Source of the DNA: Natronocalculus amylovorans
GTDB taxonomy: Archaea > Halobacteriota > Halobacteria > Halobacteriales > Haloferacaceae
NCBI RefSeq assembly: GCF_023638035.1
Contig: NZ_JAKRVX010000001.1
Span: forward strand, 741,965 to 805,964
DNA length: 64,000 nucleotides
Direction: 5' to 3'
A program made the position numbers and the translations under genes. Of the stretch, positions 1 through 6,639 are shown in pieces. Every line of letters starts with the position of its first letter. The stretch's first letter is position 1. The notes below the pieces were generated by a model. That model was given only the letters and a program-made list of their open reading frames with translations, did not search any database and was not told the origin of the DNA.

Positions 1-252
1 GCCTGGTGACACGGCTGCAAGACGATCGTATAACTCTGTTCGAACCGTATTCGGGTACGACGCCTGCACATACGTGAGTGCTTCCGCTTGCGATTGAATC
101 GCGTCGGTCACTGCGGGATGACTATGACCAAGCGGCGTGACAGCGTAGTTTGCACCGAAATCAAGATACTCATTGCCGTTGTCGTCGTATAGGTACGGTC
201 CCTCGCCCGATTCGATCGTGATTGGTTTCTCCGAAAATACAAAACCACTCAT
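1..252 (-). CDS. argD: Acetylornithine/LysW-gamma-aminoadipate-type aminotransferase, N-terminal part (cut by window edge)
   Basis: Only about the first 84 codons are present. They run from an ATG that overlaps the argB stop (ATGA at 252-249) to the left edge. The translation begins MSGFVFSEKPITIESGEGPY and continues through a stretch with YLDFGANYAV and LGHSHPAV. This is the N-terminal signature of class-III PLP aminotransferases (ArgD/LysJ), in which the Gly-His-x-His-P segment helps form the cofactor pocket. Its place as the last visible gene of lysW-argX-argC-argB-argD points to amino transfer to the LysW-bound glutamate semialdehyde, giving LysW-ornithine. The catalytic lysine lies outside the window, so the identification rests on the N-terminus and the operon. 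The start is fixed by the 4-base overlap with argB. Confidence 0.88.
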   Translation of the reverse strand, partial: MSGFVFSEKPITIESGEGPYLYDDNGNEYLDFGANYAVTPLGHSHPAVTDAIQSQAEALTYVQASYPNTVRTELYDRLAAVSPG

Positions 253-1241
253 TGCTCCACCTCCGTCGTGATTGCAGTTGCGCTGATCGCCGTTCCTGCT
301 CCGTTTAGTGCGGAGACGATCGGATTACGGACGTTCGCATCGGACACATGTACTGTCGTTGCACCGCCTTCGAGCGCCTCTTTTGCAGCCATTACCTTCT
401 TTGTCATGAAGCCTTCTGCGGCCGCTTCGATCGCCGCTAGCTCCTCGCCTGTTTCTGCAGATTCAATCAGTGTGGATGGATCGTCCGGATCAGCATACAC
501 GCCTTCCACATCCGTGAGAATCACGAGCTCTGCGCCAAGTGCGCCTGCAACCGCTGCTGCAGAGCGATCGGCGTCAGCATTCACTGCAGTAACGCGTCCG
601 TCTTTCTCCTCGCCGAGCATTGGCACGGAGACGATTGGCGTGTAGCCATCCGAAAGCAACGATTGCAGTAGGGTTGCGTTCACATCGGTAATCTTCCCGG
701 AGTGATCACCGCGCTTGATTTTCTTTTTTCCATCCTCCAACACACGGACTGCTGACTTTCTACGACCCGTAAGCAATCCACCGTCGACGCCAGAGAGCCC
801 AACAGCATCAACGCCTGCGTTTCTAAACAGCGTTGTGAGCTCTGTGTTGAGCTTTCCAGCCATGACCATTGAGAATACGTCCATCGTCTCCTCATCGGTA
901 AATCGACCAGTCACTCCGCTTGGGGTTTCAACATATGTCGGCTCCATACCCATCCGTTCTAACGTCTCATCGACCGCGGTTGAGCCACCGTGAACCACAA
1001 CGACCTCACGGCCATTCGCGACGAGATGTGCAATATCACCGACCGCACCCTCCGGATCGACGGCTTTTGCGCCACCGATCTTCACAACAACCGGCGGGCT
1101 CCGCACTTCGCCACCGTCGGTATAAAGTTGATTCGCCGTGGTGGCGGGCTGTGCTCCCGTCTCATCGTGCCACTCGTGGGCATCAATGAGGTCGTCGTGT
1201 GCAGCGAGGAGTTCCTCGCGCGTGTAAGAGGTATGTGTCAT
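249..1241 (-). CDS. argB: [LysW]-glutamate kinase (ArgB/LysZ)
   Basis: This amino-acid kinase should phosphorylate the glutamate carried on LysW. It shows the family's N-terminal VVVKIGGAKAVDPEG loop, the VVVHGGS glycine loop, a GLSGVDGGLL stretch, KRGDHSGKI, and the VNADADRSAAAVA and ILTDVEGVYADP nucleotide-binding segments. The open frame from the ATG at 1241 gives 330 aa. The conserved domain starts only near residue 50, so there is an unusual 45-50 residue acidic N-terminal extension (REELLAAHDDLIDAHEWHD). An alternative GTG at 1106, preceded by GGTGG, would give a family-length protein but would leave 172 bases empty after argC. The ATG at 1241 leaves only 37 bases in an otherwise tightly packed operon. 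I therefore keep the long form, with the start uncertain. The stop overlaps the argD start. Confidence 0.9.
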   Translation of the reverse strand: MTHTSYTREELLAAHDDLIDAHEWHDETGAQPATTANQLYTDGGEVRSPPVVVKIGGAKAVDPEGAVGDIAHLVANGREVVVVHGGSTAVDETLERMGMEPTYVETPSGVTGRFTDEETMDVFSMVMAGKLNTELTTLFRNAGVDAVGLSGVDGGLLTGRRKSAVRVLEDGKKKIKRGDHSGKITDVNATLLQSLLSDGYTPIVSVPMLGEEKDGRVTAVNADADRSAAAVAGALGAELVILTDVEGVYADPDDPSTLIESAETGEELAAIEAAAEGFMTKKVMAAKEALEGGATTVHVSDANVRNPIVSALNGAGTAISATAITTEVEQ

Positions 1242-1278
1242 ATGTGCTCAGTCAATTCGTATAAAAATCTCTCGTCAG

Positions 1279-2328
1279 CTACGGTGCTCCAACCGGATGT
1301 AGACCCATAAATTCGAGCCCTGCTGTCTCTTCAAGCCCGAGCGCGATATTTGCGCCGTGGATCGCTTGCCCGGCTGATCCCTTCATCATGTTGTCGATCG
1401 CCGAAAAGACAACAATCCGCTTGTTCGATGGGTCCAGCTCAAATCCGACCTCACCGTAGTTCGTTGCTGCAACTGCTTTCGGCTCTGGGTAGCGGTAGAC
1501 GCCACCTCCGCCTGCAACCAGCCGCATGAACGGCTCATCTTCGTAGCTACCGCGGTATGCGCTCCAGAGATCGCCCTTCGAGACCGGTGCGCCCGGGAAG
1601 ACATGACAGGTTGCCGATGCTCCACGAATCATATCCACCGCGTGAACGGTGAACGAAACCGAGACGCCGAGGAACTGTTCGATCTCGGCCTCATGGCGGT
1701 GGCTGATCGGTGCGTATGGCCGAACGATTCCCGATCGTTCCGGATGGCTTGACGCTTCGCCACCGCCTGCACCACCCTCTGAGGAGCCTACTTTCACGTC
1801 AACAACAATCTGCTCTGATCCGTCGAGAATCTCCGCATCGAACAGCGGTTTCAGGCCAAGAATGGTTGCCGTTGCATTGCAGCCACCACCTGCGATTAGT
1901 TCTGCACCAGGGAGCTCTTCACGAGTAAGCTCCGGCAGTGCGTAGACGCTTTTATCTAAATACTCGCTCGCAGTGTGTCCATCATACCACTCATCATACT
2001 GTTCAACCGTGTTCAAACGGAAATCGGCAGAGAGATCAACAACGGTATCTGCGTGCTCAAAAAAGGTGTCAATCTGTCCCATTGAGACGCCGTGTGGCGT
2101 TGCTGCAAACAAGACATCTACCGATTCAAGATCTGCAGGGTCTGAAAATCGCAGATCGACGCCGCGGAGATTCGGATGCACCGATCCAACGGTTTTACGA
2201 TCGTACGATCGACTGGTTGCTTGTGCAATCTCAAAGTTCGGGTGACCTGCAAGCAGACGCAGTAGCTCGCCACCAGTAAATCCCGAGCCACCAATAACGG
2301 CAGCACTGAGCGTTTCACCCTCGCTCAT
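1279..2328 (-). CDS. argC: [LysW]-glutamyl/aminoadipyl phosphate reductase (ArgC/LysY)
   Basis: NAD(P)H-dependent reductase that converts the LysW-bound acyl phosphate to the semialdehyde. The Rossmann motif AAVIGGSGFTGGELLRLL lies at the N-terminus. The catalytic cysteine lies in LIAGGGCNATATIL, and the C-terminal half carries the VKVGSSEGGAGGGEASSHPE segment typical of the LysY/ArgC group. The ATG at 2328 (MSEGETLSAAV) gives 349 aa and overlaps the argX stop as ATGA, which indicates translational coupling. An in-frame ATG further upstream (2385) would add 19 basic residues lying inside argX and is rejected. The second reduction step of the carrier-bound arginine pathway fits this gene order. 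Confidence 0.94.
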   Translation of the reverse strand: MSEGETLSAAVIGGSGFTGGELLRLLAGHPNFEIAQATSRSYDRKTVGSVHPNLRGVDLRFSDPADLESVDVLFAATPHGVSMGQIDTFFEHADTVVDLSADFRLNTVEQYDEWYDGHTASEYLDKSVYALPELTREELPGAELIAGGGCNATATILGLKPLFDAEILDGSEQIVVDVKVGSSEGGAGGGEASSHPERSGIVRPYAPISHRHEAEIEQFLGVSVSFTVHAVDMIRGASATCHVFPGAPVSKGDLWSAYRGSYEDEPFMRLVAGGGGVYRYPEPKAVAATNYGEVGFELDPSNKRIVVFSAIDNMMKGSAGQAIHGANIALGLEETAGLEFMGLHPVGAP

Positions 2329-3218
2329 ATCGCTGGCGCCTCCGCCTTTTCGTCGCTCGTTTCGGCCGCTTTTGCTTCCATCCAATCGACAACCTTTGCT
2401 GGGACATCGACTGGTGTCGCCTCGTTGAGTGCTTTGAACTCAACTGTGTGATTCACTTCGTGGACAGTGTATTCGCCGCTTCCTGCACCACCGACTTCCA
2501 TCAGATCGACGCCAAGTAGCCCGCCGCCGACTGCGTCGCTTGCTTTCTTCACAAGCTCAAGCGCAGTCTCATCCAACTCGAATGCGGCTGTCTTCCCACC
2601 TTTTGCCGCATTTGTGAGCCAGTGATCCGATGAGCGCGTCATCGCAGCGATCGGCTCACCATCCGTTGCCAGCACGCGAATATCGCGACCTGGTTTTGCA
2701 ACGAACTCTTGGACATAGAACACTTTGTGCTCGTAGTGCCCAAGCGTTGCTTTGTGCTCTAAGATAGCCTCTGCGGCGTTACGCGAGTCGATCTTTGCCA
2801 TTAGGCGTCCCCACGAGCCAACGACTGGCTTCAGGACACATGGATAGCCGAACGATTCGATCGCCTCGAGCGCCGCATCAGTCGTGAATGCGACTTTCGT
2901 CACTGGTGTTGGGACGCCTGCATTCGCGAGCGCGAGACTGTTTTTTGCTTTGTCAGCACAAATATCAGCCGTCTTTGGGCTGTTGATCACGGTTGCGCCG
3001 TAGCTTTCGAGGAACTCGGTCGCATACAGCGATCGGCTCGTTGCCAGACAGCGGTCGACCACAAGATCGAGATTCGAAATATCCGCTGTCGTCCCGTCTA
3101 AGCTAAACTGCTGTTTACGGACGTCGATTTTTTCGACATCGTGACCGCGATTGCGAAGCTCAGAGAGGAGGAGTTTCTCATCGCGGCGGATTCGAGAGTA
3201 GAGTATTCCGACGTGCAC
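2325..3218 (-). CDS. argX: Glutamate--LysW ligase (ArgX, RimK/ATP-grasp family)
   Basis: ATP-grasp ligase predicted to couple the alpha-amino group of glutamate to the C-terminal glutamate of the carrier LysW, the first step of carrier-bound arginine synthesis. Visible hallmarks are the N-terminal HVGILYSRIRRDEKLL (LysX/ArgX type), the ATP-grasp lysines in PCVLKPVVGSWGRLMAK, VQEFVAKPGRDIRV and the C-terminal metal-binding VHEVNHTVEFKAL. Its length of about 297 aa is normal for the family. Translation starts at a GTG (3218) two bases after the lysW stop. Haloarchaea use the diaminopimelate route for lysine, so I infer glutamate rather than aminoadipate specificity; sequence alone cannot prove it. 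Confidence 0.93.
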   Translation of the reverse strand: MHVGILYSRIRRDEKLLLSELRNRGHDVEKIDVRKQQFSLDGTTADISNLDLVVDRCLATSRSLYATEFLESYGATVINSPKTADICADKAKNSLALANAGVPTPVTKVAFTTDAALEAIESFGYPCVLKPVVGSWGRLMAKIDSRNAAEAILEHKATLGHYEHKVFYVQEFVAKPGRDIRVLATDGEPIAAMTRSSDHWLTNAAKGGKTAAFELDETALELVKKASDAVGGGLLGVDLMEVGGAGSGEYTVHEVNHTVEFKALNEATPVDVPAKVVDWMEAKAAETSDEKAEAPAI

Positions 3219-3220
3219 TG

Positions 3221-3391
3221 TTACTCACCCCAGTCCTCTTCGAGCTCAGGGGCTCGGTCGAGGACTGGCGGCTCGGTGTCAATAACTTCGAGCTCTGCGC
3301 CACAGGTTCCACAGTCAATAATCTCTCCAGCTTCCAAATCGTCGTGTAGGGACAGCTCAGCCCCGCACTCGACGCATTCTGCTTCTGTCAT
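3221..3391 (-). CDS. lysW: Amino-group carrier protein LysW/ArgW
   Basis: This 56-aa gene reads MTEAECVECGAELSLHDD at the start and PELEEDWGE at the end. The two CxxC pairs (CVEC, CGTC) form the zinc ribbon. The C-terminal EDWGE tail is the invariant LysW motif whose last glutamate gamma-carboxyl is the attachment point for the pathway intermediates. The protein is very acidic. It is the first gene of the lysW-argX-argC-argB-argD unit. Its upstream region has a TATA-like element (TTTATG on the minus strand, 3426-3421) at a distance that predicts a very short or leaderless transcript. Recognition by motif is unambiguous. Confidence 0.95.
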   Translation of the reverse strand: MTEAECVECGAELSLHDDLEAGEIIDCGTCGAELEVIDTEPPVLDRAPELEEDWGE

Positions 3392-3420
3392 AGTGTACCT
3401 ACCTCTACTGGGTATGAATA

Positions 3421-3426
3421 CATAAA
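3421..3426 (-). promoter_or_regulatory. Probable TATA element of the lysW operon
   Basis: The minus strand reads CCTTTATGTATTC here. The centre is about 32 bases ahead of the lysW ATG (3391), the distance expected for an archaeal TATA box serving a transcript that starts a few bases before the start codon. This suggests that lysW-argX-argC-argB-argD can be transcribed independently of argGH. Confidence 0.45.
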
Positions 3427-3473
3427 GGCTTCGAACTTGTCAGAAATTAAACAAAAGATAGAGGCTCAGCTAA

Positions 3474-3639
3474 CGGAGATATCAGGCGTTTCAGCAATTC
3501 GTAGAAATTCTCGGTTAAATTTCATGTTTAGATATCTGTCCCCAAGGGGGACCGCGGGGGTTGTCGTACGACCCGCCGGGGTCGCATTCGTGGCACTCGT
3601 CGCGGTTGGCATTCAGACATACTGTTGCACCTCTGTCAT
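3474..3639 (-). pseudogene. Frameshifted CxxC microprotein directly behind argH (candidate)
   Basis: In the frame one base back from argH (codons from about 3622 downward) the minus strand encodes CLNANRDECHECDPGG followed by SYDNPRGP. This is a CxxC-containing, acidic, protein-like stretch, and almost every codon ends in C or G. That frame has no ATG, GTG or TTG after its preceding stop. The words MTEVQQYV at the very end of argH lie in the other frame immediately before it. A second shift at a run of five C would continue as LGDRYLNMKFNREF to the stop near 3474. The simplest reading is a small zinc-binding-type gene broken by one or two indels, or one read by frameshifting. The intact open frame here (48 aa from the ATG at 3612) is threonine/alanine-rich and looks artefactual. 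The family is not recognised with certainty. Confidence 0.4.
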
Positions 3640-5082
3640 ACGCATCTCAGTTGCAGCCGCAAGCGAACTGGTCCGATCGACAAGTGCGTTTTCTGCAATC
3701 TGCAGCTCATCCACTGCTTTTTCAAGCGTCTCTGTAACTGCCGTCGGTGCAGGCCCGCCCTGAGAGTCACGACTCACAACGCTTTGGTGTGGGTCAAGCG
3801 CATCTTCGATCGATTCCGCTGTCACATACTCATATAGTGACTCACCCAGTACCTTTTGCGCGGCCGCGTCAAGATTTGCGGCAGTAACTTTCGAATCCGT
3901 TGATTCAGCCGCTTCTGCAGCATCCGCGACTACCTCATGGGCGGTTCTGAACGGTAGCCCTGCCATTGCGAGCAGGTCCGCGATTCCCGTGGCCGTTGAG
4001 AACCCATCTCCTGCAGCGTCTGCGAGTATTTCATCGTTCCAGCTTGCAGTCGTCACCGCACCGGCTGCGATCAACGTTGCTTCACTGACGACATCGATCG
4101 CCTCAAATGTGTGTCCGTGCGCACGCTGTAGGTCGCGGTTATACGCACGTGGAAGCCCTTTTAACGTTGTCAACAATCCAGTTAGCGCCCCAGTTGCATC
4201 ACCTGCAACCGCACGCGTTAGCTCCAGTGTATCCGGATTCTTTTTTTGCGGCATGATTGACGATGTTGATGAGTACGCATCTGCGAGATCGACGAACCCT
4301 TTGTTCGCAAAAATAATTAGATCCTCTGCAAGTCCCGACAACGTCGTCGCATGTGTTGCTAGTGCAGCGGTTGTCTCCGCAAGGAAATCACGCGCTGAGG
4401 AGCTGTCCATCGAGTTGCGCATCACGCCGTCAAAGCCAAGTAGCTCTGCTGTGCGCTCGCGATCGATATCGAACGGTGTTCCAGCAAACGCAGCGCCACC
4501 GAGCGGTGACTGATTTGTGCGATCGTACGCATCAACCAGTCGTGCTGTATCACGCGCGACTGTTGCCTCGTAGGACAACAGATAGTGCGCAACCGTAATC
4601 GGTTGTGCTGGCTGTAGATGCGTATAGCCGGGCATCGTTGTTTCGACGTGTTTGCGTGCCGTTTCGATCAGTCCTTCCCGAAGCGCGATCGTTGCTTCGA
4701 TCGCATCAATGATATCTGCACGAAGTTGGTAGCGAATACACGCTGCAACCTCATCGTTGCGGCTTCGCGCGGTATGCATCTTACCGCCATCCGGACCGAT
4801 GTGACCAATCACGGCTGATTCGATCGCTTCGTGGACATCCTCTCCATCCGGAAGTGCACTGTGCCCATCCGCTTCGACTGTCTCTAACGCCCCAAGAATT
4901 GCGCCTGCCTCAGACTCACTGAGTATCTCTTGCTCTACAAGCATGAGTGTATGTGCGCGATCGACCGCGAGATCCGCAGCAAAAATGCGCTCATCTGCTT
5001 GCAGACTCGACATGAACCCACGGGCAGGCCCGCCGCTAAAGCGATCGCGACGAATCACTGTCTCGGAGCGTTTCTCAGACAT
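3613..5082 (-). CDS. argH: Argininosuccinate lyase
   Basis: Last step of arginine synthesis: argininosuccinate to arginine and fumarate. It belongs to the fumarase/aspartase superfamily. The N-terminal SGGPARGFMSSLQADERIF, the HTARSRNDEVA stretch, TMPGYTHLQPAQPITVAHY, and the signature loop SSIMPQKKNPD with the catalytic serine are all visible. The ATG at 5082 follows the argG stop by two bases, so argG and argH form an operon. The length of 489 aa is normal. The last 8-10 residues (MRMTEVQQYV) are unlike the usual helical end and may have been acquired by a frameshift into the following microprotein frame. Confidence 0.96.
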   Translation of the reverse strand: MSEKRSETVIRRDRFSGGPARGFMSSLQADERIFAADLAVDRAHTLMLVEQEILSESEAGAILGALETVEADGHSALPDGEDVHEAIESAVIGHIGPDGGKMHTARSRNDEVAACIRYQLRADIIDAIEATIALREGLIETARKHVETTMPGYTHLQPAQPITVAHYLLSYEATVARDTARLVDAYDRTNQSPLGGAAFAGTPFDIDRERTAELLGFDGVMRNSMDSSSARDFLAETTAALATHATTLSGLAEDLIIFANKGFVDLADAYSSTSSIMPQKKNPDTLELTRAVAGDATGALTGLLTTLKGLPRAYNRDLQRAHGHTFEAIDVVSEATLIAAGAVTTASWNDEILADAAGDGFSTATGIADLLAMAGLPFRTAHEVVADAAEAAESTDSKVTAANLDAAAQKVLGESLYEYVTAESIEDALDPHQSVVSRDSQGGPAPTAVTETLEKAVDELQIAENALVDRTSSLAAATEMRMTEVQQYV

Positions 5083-5084
5083 TG

Positions 5085-6338
5085 TTATTCGAGCTGGCCG
5101 CCGTCTGCTTTCAGTTTCGGCTCTTCGTCATCTTCCGTCTCTGTGTTCTTTTGTGCAATTGACGCAGTGACCTGGTTTGCAAGACGGCTCTGGAAGCCGT
5201 GGTATTTTGCAACGCCGGTTGCATCTTCCTGCTCAATTCCGTCAACCGTCTCGGTGTTGAACGACGCTGCCGATTCGGAGTACACGGCGTACTCGCTGTC
5301 ACGTCCAACGACGCGTGCTTGTCCACCTTGGAATTTGATCGTCACCGTACCGGTGACCTTTGTCTGTGTCTCCGCAATGAATCCTTCGAGCGCTTTGACA
5401 ACCGGTGCATCGACGAGTCCTTCATAGCCTTTCTGGGACCATTCGTTGTCAACCTGCATTTTGAAGTCGCGCTCGTCTTTGGTCAGCACAAGCCCTTCAA
5501 GCCCTTTGTGTGCGTTGAGAAGCGTTGTCGCTGCCGGGTGCTCGTAATTCTCGCGAACTTTGAGTCCGAGCATACGATCCTCCATCATGTCCGTCCGGCC
5601 GACGCCGTAGGCACCTGCTTTCTCATTAAGAATCTCAATCAGCTCAACCGGTGTCACTTCTTCACCGTCAAGCGCAACTGGGTAGCCGTTCTCGAATTCG
5701 AGCTCGATTGTCTCTGTCTCACCCGTTGGTGCTGTTGTCCACTCGTAGATGTCCTCCGGTGGGACGTAGCTTGGGTCTTCGAGGTTTCCACCCTCAATCG
5801 AGCGGCTCCAAATATTGGTATCGATCGACCAGACACCTTCGTTGCCACCCTGCACTGGGAGGTTTTTCTTTTCTGCATACTCCATCTCCCACTTGCGTGT
5901 GAGGCCGAGTTCACGCACGGGTGCGATCACTTCAAGATCGCTTCCACGCCAGACCGTCTCGAATCTGAGCTGATCGTTTCCTTTTCCAGTACAGCCGTGT
6001 GCGATCCCCGTACAGCCTTTTTCGATCGCTAATTCAAGAATCGCCTTCGCGATTACTGGGCGCGCAAGCGCAGTTCCGAGTGGGTACCCTTGGTAATCCG
6101 CGTTTGCGCGAACGCTGTCAAGACAAAGCTGTGCAAACTCATCTTTTGCGTCGATCACGTAGTGTTCAAGATCGAGTGCGTCTGCCGTCTCTTCGGCTTC
6201 AACGAACTCCGCTTCTGGCTGTCCTACATCGACTGTGATTCCAATTACTTCGTCGTATCCGTACTCTTCTTCTAAGAGCGGAACGCATACTGTTGTGTCA
6301 AGTCCACCGCTGAACGCGAGTGCCACGCGCTGTGTCAT
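5085..6338 (-). CDS. argG: Argininosuccinate synthase
   Basis: Joins citrulline and aspartate using ATP. The ATP-pyrophosphatase P-loop LAFSGGLDTTVCVPLL is at residues 6-21. HGCTGKGNDQLRFE and the APVRELGLTRKWEMEYA and NIWSRSIEGGNLEDP segments are diagnostic. The ATG at 6338 (MTQRVALAFSGG) is preceded on the coding strand by GGAGGT, and family alignments begin here. The upstream in-frame ATG at 6374 would only add a short neutral leader and is not chosen. TATA-like TTTAATA at 6361-6368 and TTATTTTATT further upstream are candidate promoters. It is the first gene of argGH. Confidence 0.96.
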   Translation of the reverse strand: MTQRVALAFSGGLDTTVCVPLLEEEYGYDEVIGITVDVGQPEAEFVEAEETADALDLEHYVIDAKDEFAQLCLDSVRANADYQGYPLGTALARPVIAKAILELAIEKGCTGIAHGCTGKGNDQLRFETVWRGSDLEVIAPVRELGLTRKWEMEYAEKKNLPVQGGNEGVWSIDTNIWSRSIEGGNLEDPSYVPPEDIYEWTTAPTGETETIELEFENGYPVALDGEEVTPVELIEILNEKAGAYGVGRTDMMEDRMLGLKVRENYEHPAATTLLNAHKGLEGLVLTKDERDFKMQVDNEWSQKGYEGLVDAPVVKALEGFIAETQTKVTGTVTIKFQGGQARVVGRDSEYAVYSESAASFNTETVDGIEQEDATGVAKYHGFQSRLANQVTASIAQKNTETEDDEEPKLKADGGQLE

Positions 6339-6339
6339 T

Positions 6340-6345
6340 ACCTCC
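6340..6345 (-). promoter_or_regulatory. Shine-Dalgarno site deciding the argG start
   Basis: The coding strand reads GAAGGAGGTA directly before the ATG at 6338. It is a near-perfect match to the haloarchaeal 16S 3' end. Spacing is short, but the site confirms the downstream ATG over the one at 6374. Confidence 0.6.
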
Positions 6346-6449
6346 TTCTCATACCTTGCACCTATTAAATTCAACGCTTTAGCTTTTGAAATAAAATAAG
6401 ATACTGGATACTATGCGACCAAAAACTGGATGGTATTGAGGGAACATCT

Positions 6450-6570
6450 TCGACGGCGACGTGGAAAGTAAGTATAATTTAGGCCCAAAGGGCCGGCCGT
6501 CGCCGAGCACCGACCGGTCGTGGTCGGTGTCGTGGTTGTCGGACCCGCCGCTCTCGGAAACAGAGCGAAT
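6450..6570. other. GC-rich multi-hairpin island between the histidine kinase gene and argG
   Basis: This part of the 300-base gap is sharply GC-richer than its flanks. It contains four perfect inverted repeats: CGGCGAC (6454-6460) with GTCGCCG (6499-6505); GGCCC-AAA-GGGCC (6482-6494); CACCGAC (6508-6514) with GTCGGTG (6523-6529); and CGCTCT (6549-6554) with AGAGCG (6562-6567). No plausible protein frame covers it. In an AT-rich intergenic setting this is the profile of a structured non-coding RNA, or of a strong structured terminator/leader. Strand and ends cannot be decided from sequence alone. Confidence 0.4.
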
Positions 6571-6639
6571 CAAAACGGCGAGTTCCGTTCATTATCGAAT
6601 TATGTGATCCAATCGTACAAAAGGATGTCGTGATGTCTG

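Noticed and set aside
268..645. Plus-strand open frame opposite argB
   Set aside because: It lies wholly antisense to a well-supported gene; its serine/alanine-rich translation is typical of the complement of halophilic coding sequence.
3474..3612. 48-aa frame starting ATG right after the argH stop
   Set aside because: Thr/Ala/Pro-rich, not acidic, and it conflicts with the protein-like frame beside it. Treated as part of the broken microprotein locus.
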